Of a DNA stretch of 64,000 bases, positions 20,600 through 30,698 are shown in pieces (positions within the stretch are counted from its first letter, which is position 1; every line of letters begins with the position of its first letter). The stretch comes from Hippophae tibetana (Eukaryota > Streptophyta > Magnoliopsida > Rosales > Elaeagnaceae): assembly GCA_037013495.1 (NCBI GenBank), contig CM072810.1:85234449-85298448 (forward strand). The letters run 5' to 3'. The notes beneath the pieces were generated by a model that saw nothing but the letters and a program-made list of their open reading frames with translations, was not told where the DNA came from and ran no database searches. Both the position numbers and the translations under genes were made by a program.

Positions 20600-22030
20600 G
20601 TAAAAGATATTACCACATCATCAATTGGAATTTTGATATTTGTGATGATTTCGCTCATAAACTTCATGACATAATAACCACACATGACTCCATTATTTTA
20701 TTGTGAAATCTACAAAAAACAAGTGTATATGATTTTTCATATTCGAACATCTTTATTATTCAATTGTAAAATTAATAAAATTAATATTCGCTTGTACATA
20801 CCATAACTTTTTCCATATAAGCTTATGAGATTTTTTAAGGGCAATGCCCCTAAACTTGTTCCACAACTTCCATGCCTATCAAGGTTTAAAATGATTAGTT
20901 TTTTATTAAATATTACAAAAAATAATAGAAGAAACCAATATCTAGCTATAACTCTTACATTTCAACAACTGTTTTTGTATCTTTACTCAGTTTTATGGAA
21001 GTTGAGTCACAGTACCAAGCATGATTATTGAATAGATCAATGATTACCAACATCCAATGATCTTGGCCTTGTTCAACCGTAGTGGCCAAGGGATTATCAA
21101 CTTTCGATTTCTGTTAAGTATTAATGCCCTATCACATAATTGTTTAGCTCTGATACTAACATCTTTCTCTTGATATTGATTGACATATGAATAATCATAG
21201 AACATTGCTAAATGTGATGAGTGATTTTGTTTAAGTCGATAATAACACGCCCTATATAAAAGATATATATATATATATAAGTAATTAGATAATATAAATA
21301 TAATTATATATGTTCTACATAAATGAAAGAAAATTAAATAGATTGAGGACTCACCTTGTCCACACTTGAATTATACTTAAATCGATCATTTGATATTCAA
21401 ATAGTTGCAATATACACTTTATCGATATATAAGTTTGGTCGAGGTACACACCAAAAATTTCTATAGAAATTGGCACAGTCCATCCATCGTTTATGCTAGA
21501 TGCCCTCTCAACAATAGTCATCAAAGTGCCAAGATTTCTGCTGAAGTTTAAAGCATAATCATAACTATACTTTTTGCAAGGCTTCTTCTTGAAGGACTTA
21601 GTGCGTGATGATTGGCCATTTTACATAGATTTAGCACGAGATACTTACTTTGTATCTCTTAAATGTGCCGTATTTAAGAGTTCTCGTATAATAGACTAAA
21701 CAAAAGTATTATGTATGTTAGTAACAATAAAAGATATAATACAATAATAGTAGTAAACAAGTGTTATCTTTTAAGTTAAAAAAAGTACCATGTCAAAATT
21801 TAGAACAACTTGAATCGACGGCCAAGCCACATGCTGTCCAACCGCCTCTTGGACTGTGGTAGCATTAGAAGGCACAAGTAGTGGAAAATCATGAATCATT
21901 TATTGATCAATTACTATTCTCCAATGATTAGGAAAATATTTATTATGAATCATCCGATCATCACTCAATTTTTGTACCGTTCCAATAGCAACAAAGTCTG
22001 TTGACGAAGGATGTTTCAACAAACATTTCG
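20600..22030 (-). pseudogene. Ulp1-like (C48) cysteine protease of the CACTA element
   Basis: On the minus strand, a DUF8039-like segment (HVAWP, about 21790-22030) is followed by pieces of a Ulp1/SENP-type domain: DHWMLVIIDLFNNHAW then YCDSTS at about 21010-21075 (catalytic His of HW and Asp of CDS), and VMCGYYVMKFM at about 20640-20690 (catalytic Cys). The His-Asp-Cys order matches family C48. The coding parts are split by stops and possible introns, so I cannot give an intact reading frame. In plants such domains are often carried by CACTA and MULE elements; whether they act on SUMO is not known from sequence. Confidence 0.7.
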
Positions 22031-22116
22031 TATTCTATAAAAACTTTAAGTGTTATATATAAAAAAAATAAAACATATAATAATAAATAAATATAATAGA
22101 TTATATACACCATAAA

Positions 22117-23774
22117 TTAAAATCTTACCACATATGATTCATCAAATATAGAAGGACTCCCATGTGGGGTAGCTATTGGATGTACATTCTCACCAAAACG
22201 TTCATCATGGTTTGATTGATGGTAAGAATGCGCAGATTGCATTGGATAAAATGAACCATGGCCACTACTTGATTGCATATGCATTCCTGGCATATAAGGA
22301 CGACCAATAGGATGACTATATCCCATAATGGATGTAGTTTGAGAGCAATGAGATTGCGTGGGTGGCATACCTGGCATGGATGGTGGCCTACCTATCATGG
22401 ATGGTGGCATGCCTGGCATGGATGGTTGCATGCTTGGCCAATATGGAATGTCCTGGTTGTAGAATGATGTCATGCATGACATGTGTTACGATTGATATTA
22501 TTTTATAGTGTCAATCTCACTTAACATTGAGGCCTTAAAAGAGTTGAGTTCTTCTTCAATTTTAGTGTATTTCTCCTTATTGATCGTCTGAGGCTTTTGA
22601 TTTGGAATGTTAAAATACTCCATATAACCATCATATTGGCTACCTCCCCTAACACGACCAGGATGGTCGTGTCCGAATGCATGATATAGAGCATCTCTCC
22701 CAGGCCCTTCAATTATTCCACCCCTGGATATTTGTTCTTGAATAGCTCTCTACAAATAATAAAGCACACAAACATATCATTTATTATTACATCAATTATT
22801 AAAAATCATTAAGAATTTGTATCAACCGAAATTACTAACCAACTTATTTAGTTGTTCTTCTCCTCGCTTAGTCATCGGTCTTGAATTCTTCATTTTGGGA
22901 GTCTTTGTTTCTATGTACAATTTAGTTCGGGTAACTAGTCTACCCAATTCAGCTTCCTACATAAATTATGAAAAAATTATTAACCATGACATGAAATTAA
23001 ATTGAGGAAAATAAATATAAAAATATTTATAAATTAACAAAAATTAATAATACCATTCTATATCTAACTTCAGGATTTGAAGACCTCCTAGTACGGTTAG
23101 GAAGAATGTTATACATTTGTATATTTTGATGTTCTTCCCTAATAATTTGAAATTCATCCGTATGTCTATAATCCACGAAGTCTTTCCAAACTTGAGGTGT
23201 AATCCAGGGGTGTCCTTCAGGGATTTGTAGAGCTCTACCTCATCAAGTGGTTCCAAATATGGAAACACATAATTTCTTACCAATCTGGAAATCTTGTATT
23301 CCTTCCACGCCTTATTTGCAATCTTATAACACTTGTTCTTCCAAATGTCATTGACTTTGTAACAATTCTGTAAAAACATACTACAAAAGATTAGATATAA
23401 TACAAAAAGATATAATATATGTAATTGATTATAAAATATAAGAGACTTACACAAATGGTTATCCATATTTTGAATTTTTCTGCATCGTCAACCTGAGACC
23501 AATCATTTATATTGATTGGTATACTCGACTTCACAAGTCTACCAATAGAGGATTTCAATTGTTGGCCATTTTCTCTTATTGGATTACCAGTAGCATCAAA
23601 TAGTATAGGTACTCTATCAACTGGGTTAAGTGGATCATCAGGTATATTCGCCCAACCCCTTGTTTTCAAATGTCCCAATGGATCATTTGGATCTACAAGC
23701 TTTGTTACCCGAGGATCCATGAAATATCTATAAACAATGAAGAAATACAAATTAATTAACAATTTTAGGAACAT
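22117..23774 (-). pseudogene. TNP1 / Ptta-En-Spm-like protein of the CACTA element
   Basis: Minus-strand pieces in order: MDPRVTKLVDPNDPLGHLK and TRGWANIPDDPLNPVDRVP (23730-23640), NINDWSQVDDAEKFKIW, then NDIWKNKCYKIANKAWKEYK with a run resembling the plant transposase (Ptta/En/Spm) domain (23350-23200), RPMTKRGEEQLNKLV (about 22870), GGIIEGPGRDALYHAFGHDH (about 22700), and a Pro-Met-Gly-rich stretch at 22117-22482 with repeats of SMPGMPP. The domain is thought to bind subterminal repeats in CACTA elements. AG acceptors and GT donors lie between the pieces, so some gaps may be introns; at least one stop lies before the Pro-rich exon. Confidence 0.75.
22361..22432 (-). repeat. 24-bp coding repeats giving a Pro-Met-Gly-rich stretch
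   Basis: GGCATGGATGGTGGC-type units (plus strand) repeat three times and encode SMPGMPP / SMIGRPP on the minus strand. This is low-complexity code inside the TNP1-like protein. Confidence 0.75.
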
Positions 23775-23903
23775 ACATATATATATATATAAGAGTTATT
23801 ACAATAATATAGAACATATGTTATGTTTAATTAGGTTATTGATCGTATACATATATTCCTTTACAATCACTTCGAGCCCATGACGAAGAATCATCGTCAT
23901 CAA

Positions 23904-26900
23904 CTAGATCATCACATACATTAGGCAATTTATTTGAAAATTACTAATATTGGTTAATGTATCAAGCATAGGGTCATCATCTTCTAAAGCATCACAATGG
24001 TAAAACTCTTTTTGTGGAGGCATTAACACAACAGACCATCTTGTGTCAATTTGATTGCTCACGTAAAATACTTGTTTTGCATGAAGTGCTAACGTGAAAG
24101 GATCACTAGTGTGACTTATCTTGAATAAATTTACAAGGGTAAATCCAAAATCATCTATTTTATATCCAACATTGATAACAAATTCGACCCAATCACACAA
24201 GAAAACTATTTCATGGAAGACCTCATAATCCAATTCCCAAATCTCTTGTATTATACCATAATATGTTCTATCAGAAAGTATAGGATTACTATCTTTTGAA
24301 CTGGCAAATTGCATAGTTTGTGCAACCATCTTCACACCACTATTATGATTTACTCGAACTTTGTCCCTATCTTGAGTCGTAAACCTCGATCCATTTATTA
24401 TGAAACTAGAAAATGATTTGACATCGAATTTTGGCCCATGTGCAAGCCATTGTAAATTTTTTGATATTTTATGATTGGGTTTCACGAGTTCATCTCAAAT
24501 CTATGTATACAAAAACATGAAATGTGTTTAGAGCAAAGTTTTAATACATTGCATAGATCTAGGAACATACATGCATGAATTTTCGTTTCTGACACTTATA
24601 TGGTTGCGAAACCAATTAATAAGCTCTCACTTATGTTCATCATACGACCATTTTTCTCCTCCTTTTTTTTATAACGAGGATCGATCTTCAATAAGTTATT
24701 TTTGCATAAATGGAAAGGTTGAACATCACTTACTCTATGTATGGTTACGCCTCATTATTATTTACCAAAATGATTCGGTGTGCTTTTTCCCATCGAGTGC
24801 GATCAATAAACAATTTCTTACTTCCACCAAGCATAGGGTTACCTATTTAGATCATGTGACATTCTAAGAACAACTTGTGCGTAGGATTTCCAATTTCAGT
24901 GCAACCACTAAAGTATTCAGAACAAAACTCAATGGCCTCTTCAACAATGTAGCATTCCACCATGCATCCTTCAGGTCAATTTCTATTATTTACATATCCT
25001 TTACGGACTTGCATATATATCTCAAAAGGATACATCCACCTTAAGTAAGTAGGACCACACAATTGAACCTCTCGAACTAAATGAACACATAAGTAAATCA
25101 TTATATTGAAGAAAGAAGGAGGAAACTATTTTTCAATTACACACAAAGTCTCTACAACATCTTTCTATAAAAGAGTTTAACTCGGCAATTGATATAGATT
25201 TCTTGCATATTGTATTGAAGAATGAACAAAAACGAATTATTGATAATCGGACATGTTTTGGAAGAAATGATCTAATAGCAACTGGTAATAACTGTTGCAT
25301 TAAGATATGACAGTCATGTGATTTCAATCCATAAAGTTTCTTATCGGTGATAGACATAAAATTTCTTAAGTTGGATTAGTAACCATTAGGAACTTTCCAC
25401 CCTCCAAAAATTTACAAAACACATCCTTCTCTTTTGTTGACATTGTATATGATGATGGTGGCAAGTATATTCAATTCTTATCATTTTCCACCCTTGGTGC
25501 CAATTCAGGTCGTTTGCCTAGTTTCTTTAAATCCAGTCTTGTTTTTATTCCATACTTTATTTTTCCAGGTATATTAAGTAAAGCACCAATCAAGCTCTAA
25601 CATACATTTTTCTCAATATGCATGACATCTAAGATGTGACGAATGTATAGATCTTTCCAATAAGGTAATTCCCAAACTATTGATTTTTTATTCCAATAAC
25701 CATGGTATACTCATTCAAACTCTTTTTCATTTTCACCTATTTCATTAGTTGACCTCTTTTGTTTCCCTACCTTAGTGATTTTTTTTCATCTTTCCATATC
25801 GTTTGAATGTCATACCATTCAATTGCCTCAATATCTCAATACCTCGCAAAGGTCGGGGTGCATGATCATGATCTTCTTCACCATCGAACAGTTTCTTTTG
25901 GTATCCAAACTTGTGTCCAGATGGCCAAAAATCTTCTATGCCTTCTATAAGACATCTTTCATCTTTGAACAAGATAAGTTGCAGAAGTTCCATCACTACA
26001 TATATAGCATCCCTTATAACCTTTTGTTGCATATCCTCATAAGTTTCCATAGGTAGGAAAATCATTAATTGTCCATAAAATATCCCTTTTAAGTTAAAGT
26101 GTCATTCTTTATGTGCATCATAAACATTTACACCATCATTCCACAACGTCTTTAAATCATCTATCAGAGGCTGCAAATATACATCAATATCAACACCGGG
26201 TTGCTTCAGTCTTGAGATCAATAATGTTAACATCATGAATTTTCTTTTCATACATAACTAGGGAGGAAGGTTGTATGTTACCATAATTACTGGCCAACAA
26301 CTATATCTACTACTAAGGAAACTATGTGGATTAATTCCATCAATAGCAATGGAAAGACGAAGATTGCACGGATCAGATGAAAATTGAGAAGATAAATTAT
26401 ATACTACTTTCTAATTTGGAGAATCGCAAGGATGACGTAGCACCTCATCATCAGATCGATTATATGAATGTCAAGTCAATATATTTGATGTCTCTTTACT
26501 TTTGAACAACCTTTGAAAGCGAGAAATCGGAGGAAAGTACCAAAAAACCTTTGCAGGCATGCCTTTCTTATGTGTTGTCTCATTTGTACCATGCTTCCAT
26601 CTCGATTCTTTACACGTCGGACAATCATCTAATGTCTCATATTCTTTTCTATAAAGAATGCAATCATTTGGACAAGTATGAATCTTATGATATTCCATGC
26701 CAAATTGACTAAGAGATTTCTTCATTTCATACAATGAAGATGGAAATTCAATACCCTCAGGAAGCATATCGATTAGTAGATTTAGTAATTCTGTGAATCC
26801 TTTGTCAGAAAAACCAAGTTTTGCCTTCATATTGTACAAATGAACCAATCCCGAAATTTTAGTGTATTTTTTGCATTTTGGATACATCGGTTTTTCGGCA

Positions 26901-27262
26901 TCTTCTAGAAGTTTTTTAAATGTTTCGGGATCATCCTCACATAGTTCATCTTAAACACCATAAAACATATTTTTTGTCTGTACATTATGAAAAGATGTAT
27001 GTAATCCACTCACATTCTTATTTATCACTTCCTCATGAGTATTGTCAATATTTTCTCCATGATAATACCAACATTTATAGCTCAAAAGAATACCACTACA
27101 GATAAGGTGATACTTAACCTCGTCAAATTCATAAAATTGCTCATTTTTACATTTAACACATGGGTATCAAATCATACTAGTTCTAGTATTACTATTTCTA
27201 CAAGCAAATTCCATGAAAATTTCAACTCCAGAAATGTAGTCCTCCTTAATTCTACACTTTGA
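23904..27262 (-). pseudogene. TNP2-type CACTA transposase
   Basis: Minus-strand domains in order: transposase-associated N-terminal domain (27262-26960: MSKCRIKEDYISGVEIFMEF, then YPCVKCKN and HLICSGILLSY); the Transposase_21 region (26950 to about 25770: EKPMYPKCKKYTKISGLVHL, SQFGMEYHKIHTCPNDC, CPTCKESRW, then SIAIDGINPHSFLSSRYSCWPV); DUF4218 (about 25357-25000: GLKSHDCHILMQQLLPVAIR and SIIRFCSFFNTICKKSI); and DUF4216 (24485-23904: TYYGIIQEIWELDY, CDWVEF, FGFTLVNLFKI, AKQVFYVSNQIDTRW). Stops near 27160, 26950, 26475, 26100 and elsewhere show it is inactive. The N-terminal ATG at 27262 is the natural start. Confidence 0.87.
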
Positions 27263-27704
27263 CATCCAAGATTTGTTTATTTTCTATTAATGATATTAAT
27301 TAAGCATATTAATTAATTATGTATCCAATGAATATATTTCAAGTATTATTATATATAAATTAAGAGATATATAAATTAACAGATATCTTTTTTATACAAA
27401 TAATATATATATAGTTTTAATAATCTTAAAAAAATAGGTATTAAATAAATAAATAGTTAAAAATTATAAAACAAACTTATAAATCATAATTTTTTAATAT
27501 TTATTTATTATCACTATTTTTATTTGAACATTTTATTATTTTTATTTTTAAACAAATAATATATTTAAATAATTTTATGTTAGAATTTATTATTAAATTT
27601 TTTAAAATAATTTTATATTAAAATTTTATTTTATCTCGTATTTTATCCATTTTAATTATTTAATTTTTAAAAAACATTATTTTAATAATAATAATATATT
27701 AATA

Positions 27705-28036
27705 GTTGATAAAATAGCAATTTTTTCCGATTTATCTTATTATATATTACCAATAAATTAGAGTGAGATATTTTCTAGATGTATTTTGGATTTTGGTATA
27801 ATTTATGAAACTATCTGAATATTGGTGTTTGTATCTCTATTTGATTATTAGTGGATTTTCCTTGGTGTGCTGTTATCAGTGGAGTAGACTTTTCACATTG
27901 AAAAGTTGAACCACTTCAATTATTGTGTGCCATTTATTTTTCTCTTTGCTTATTATTTTGCTGTTACCCATAATTATTTATTTGTGCAACCAAAATTGGA
28001 CCCGAACTTTGTTTACGTAAGTGCTAATTTATAACA
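27705..28036 (+). repeat. 5' LTR of the second Copia, second part
   Basis: Matches 38245-38571, e.g. GGTGTTTGTATCTC, CAGTGGAGTAGACTTTTCAC, TTATTTTGCTGTTACCCATA and AATTGGACCCGAACTTTG, and ends TTATAACA. It is followed by the primer site at 28040-28051. Confidence 0.9.
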
Positions 28037-28039
28037 AAT

Positions 28040-28051
28040 TGGTATCAGAGC
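28040..28051 (+). other. Primer binding site, initiator-Met tRNA type
   Basis: TGGTATCAGAGC lies three bases after the LTR end. Confidence 0.9.
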
Positions 28052-28184
28052 ATTGGGTTATTTTGTTATTTATTGAAGTTGATCAAGTTTGCTCTTTTTG
28101 AATTTATTTTGAGCTTTTGGTTATCTAATTGGTTTCATATTTTCTGGGTTATGCTTATGTTTATTTAATAGTGAGTTTTCTGTC

Positions 28185-28562
28185 ATGGTGGCAAAATACG
28201 AAATTGAGAAATTCAATGGTAGGAATGATTTTAGTTTATGGCGAATGAAGATGTGGGCCATATTATTTAGAGAATGACTCATTAAAACACTTGAAGGTAA
28301 GGATAAATTTTCAGAAGAGTTGACCGATGAAGAAAAATATGCATTGATGGAAAATACTCTTAGTTCAATTTAGTTATCCTTGTCTGATGAGGTACTACGC
28401 GAGGTTAGTGATAAGGAATCTCCCACTGGGTTATGTCTTAAATTGGAGAATTTGTATATGAACAAGTCTTTGACAAACCGGTTATATTTGAAGCAACATT
28501 TGTATACATTCAGAATGTCAGAAAGTACACTTTTAAACGCTCACCTTGATGAATTTACTAAA
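28185..28562 (+). pseudogene. Copia gag, first part
   Basis: Starts MVAKYEIEKFNGRNDFSLWR, typical of Copia gag, with stops after ILFRE and before LSLSDEVLREV. It continues LYMNKSLTNRLYLKQHLYTF and AHLDEFTKI, and is then cut by the Athila-like insertion. The reading resumes at about 32709 with EQALVLLYSLPHSFEHF; a short host stretch between is missing. Confidence 0.88.
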
Positions 28563-28627
28563 ATTAAAAACATAGCAATTATAATTAATAAAATAGGTGA
28601 AAATAACTATATAAAATACAGTTATCA
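28563..28627 (-). repeat. Truncated 3' LTR of the Athila-like element
   Basis: About 65 bp nearly identical to 32642-32706 (AACATAGCAATTATAATTAA through ATAGTTATCA). It lies directly next to the polypurine tract and stops at Copia gag sequence. Confidence 0.88.
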
Positions 28628-28628
28628 A

Positions 28629-28645
28629 CACCCCCAAACTTAAGT
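28629..28645 (-). other. Polypurine tract of the Athila-like element
   Basis: Minus-strand TTAAGTTTGGGGGTG directly before the 3' LTR start TTGATAAC. A second similar tract (TTAAGTTTGGGGGTGG) lies at about 29848-29863. Confidence 0.8.
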
Positions 28646-29301
28646 TTTTGCTAGTTCTCGAGCAAAAGAAAAGAAATAAAACAAAGATAACTGCATTTAA
28701 AATAGTGATTTTCAAAATATTTCTTTTTAGTCATTCCAATTTACATAACTTGAAGAAATAAAAGAATTTTATCTAAGTATCAAAATCAATTTAAAAATAT
28801 ATTCCATTTTCACAATGAATTGTATTGTTTGTGTGAAGTCTTTTCATATTTCATCGCATGCAATCCGGATCAGTTTATGCAAATATAAAATAAAACAGAT
28901 TTTAATGAAATCACAAATCTCATACGTTTATTTTTCATTTCTCTCTCCACTAATGTAGACAAACACAACCAAAAAATAAATAGGACTTTAATAAGCTTGT
29001 AATGTATGGCTTAGGTAAAGGTAGGATAAAAGATATATTTAGCTCAATTTTTCCTAAACAACATTTTAGGATTGAAACAAGAGATCTTCTATCATCACAA
29101 TAAATACTTCCCAATTTGGGATTTAACATCACATACAATAACCCTTTTTTCATTTCTATTTTTTTTTCTTTTTTTTCTGTCTTTTTTTTTCTTTTTCTTT
29201 TCAGAATATTTTTTTTTCAGTATCCTCTTTTTTTCCGATATATCATTAAATATTTACTAACAATTGTCACATGTTAGTGAGATAAGAAAAATAGATATAT
29301 C

Positions 29302-29303
<2 letters not shown>

Positions 29304-29356
<53 letters not shown>
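29304..29356. repeat. Compound (CA)n(TA)n microsatellite
   Basis: About 13 CA units run directly into about 13 TA units, inside the internal region of the Athila-like element. Confidence 0.97.
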
Positions 29357-29359
<3 letters not shown>

Positions 29360-30124
29360 TAAGTAGGCTTTTGAAATGAAATAAAAATATATATATATAA
29401 ACTTTGAAGCTCAAAGGGGTATACTATGGATAAAGCATGTAAAGGTAGATAGAAAGGCTCAAACGATCCAAAGATGGCCTAAATCATTTTCTTAGTTAAA
29501 TGTTATCTATAATTTCGCCTCGAGAGAAAATCAAACAAATTCTAAGCACTGTGATACCACAAATATTAGTCAAATTCCATACTCACATAAACATTTTCTA
29601 AATTACCATAGCAATTCAAAATTCAAGACAAATGATCATAAATATTTTAATTTGTAAAAATGAAACATACGTAAAAATTATTTCATCGCTTAGACAATAT
29701 TCAACTTTTTCAAGGCGCTATGCATCATTTAAAACAAAGAAATAAAATTAAATCACTATTCATCGCATAATATCTTCAATCAACCAAACAAAAAAAATTC
29801 ACAAGCAATAACATCCAGAAAATATTTCAATTAAGTTTAATATATCTCCACCCCCAAACTTAATATACACATTGTCCTCAATGTGTGAAAGTTAAAGAAC
29901 ATATGAGAATGGTTTAAAGAAAATTCCTGGTTTGTTTGAATGGTAAATTCAAAATAGCTTCATTTCTTCCAAAATGCACCTACGAGAAAAAATAAATTAA
30001 CATAACAAAATATAAAAAAAAACTAATAAATGCGAAAAATAAAATAAAATAAAATATATGGGTTGCCTCCCAAGAAACGCTTGATTTATAGTCATCAGCT
30101 TGACTTCTCAATTATTTTTCTTTT

Positions 30125-30570
30125 TGTTAGTTAAGATTTGTGTGTCAACAAAATCTCAACTTACGAGAAAATTGAAAAATAAATTAAGCCAACAATAACA
30201 ACAATAAATAACAAAAAAAAAAATTTGTTTTTTTTCTTTATGTGAATTAAGATTTGTGTGTTAAAAAAAATCTCAACTCACGAGAAAATTGAAGAATAAA
30301 CTAAACAAACAAAAATAAAAATAATGTATTTTTTTTCTTGTTTGTTTAATGGAGAAATAAATTAAACAAGAAACAATAAGCAAAACAAAAAAAATGATTT
30401 TTTTTCCTTTTTGTAAGTTAAGATTTGTGTGTCAAACAAAATCTCAACTTACTTGAAAAATACAGAAAATAAGAAACAATAAACAAAAAAAAAATTATTT
30501 TTCTTGTTGTAAGTTAAGATTTGTGTTTCAAACAATATCTCAACTTACGAGAAAATTGAAAAATAAATTA
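30125..30570. repeat. Four spaced copies of a small hairpin motif
   Basis: GTTAAGATTTGTGTGTCAA followed by AAAATCTCAACTTAC occurs at about 30128, 30243, 30415 and 30511, each with self-complementary arms (TTAAGATTT / AAATCTCAA) and often followed by GAGAAAATTGAAAAATAAAT. Spacing is about 95-170 bp. The motif sits next to the primer site within the element's leader region. Confidence 0.8.
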
Positions 30571-30674
30571 AACAAGAAAAAAAAGAAACAATAAACAACA
30601 AGAATAAATAATTTTTTTTTGAATTAAAATCAGATTGATTGGTATTAATATCAACAATGAAAATAGTTACCAAA

Positions 30675-30692
30675 TCCCCGGCAACGGCGCCA
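30675..30692 (-). other. Primer binding site, tRNA-Asp type
   Basis: The plus strand reads TCCCCGGCAACGGCGCCA, identical to the 3' end of plant tRNA-Asp including CCA. This is the end of a primer complement, not a tRNA gene, because no upstream tRNA arms are present. Confidence 0.92.
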
Positions 30693-30698
30693 AAAACT

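Larger units (their letters stand above)
19505..27704 (-). mobile_element. CACTA (En/Spm) transposon with transposase, TNP1-like and Ulp1-like genes; right terminus lost
   Basis: The left end reads CACTACTACAAAAACGAGC at 19505, a typical CACTA terminus. The genes run on the minus strand, so this is the element's 3' end. Coding parts in order from the right are TNP2-type transposase (27262-23904), a TNP1/Ptta-like protein (23774-22117) and a Ulp1-like protease (about 22030-20600). I could not find a mirrored TTTTTGTAGTAGTG near 27.3-27.7 kb, and about 110 bp of the host LTR are also missing at the right junction. A deletion probably removed the right terminus together with part of the LTR; the right boundary is set where LTR similarity resumes. 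Confidence 0.85.

Noticed and set aside
22273..22467. Plus-strand His/Trp-rich 64-codon frame
   Set aside because: Antisense shadow of the Pro-Met-Gly repeats of the TNP1-like protein.
29155..29230. T-rich tract as a possible terminator or regulatory site
   Set aside because: Simple pyrimidine run inside a retroelement; terminators of this type are not meaningful in a plant nuclear context.
30675..30692. Possible tRNA-Asp gene
   Set aside because: Only the 3' terminal 18 bases including CCA are present; no cloverleaf upstream. It is a retroelement primer complement.
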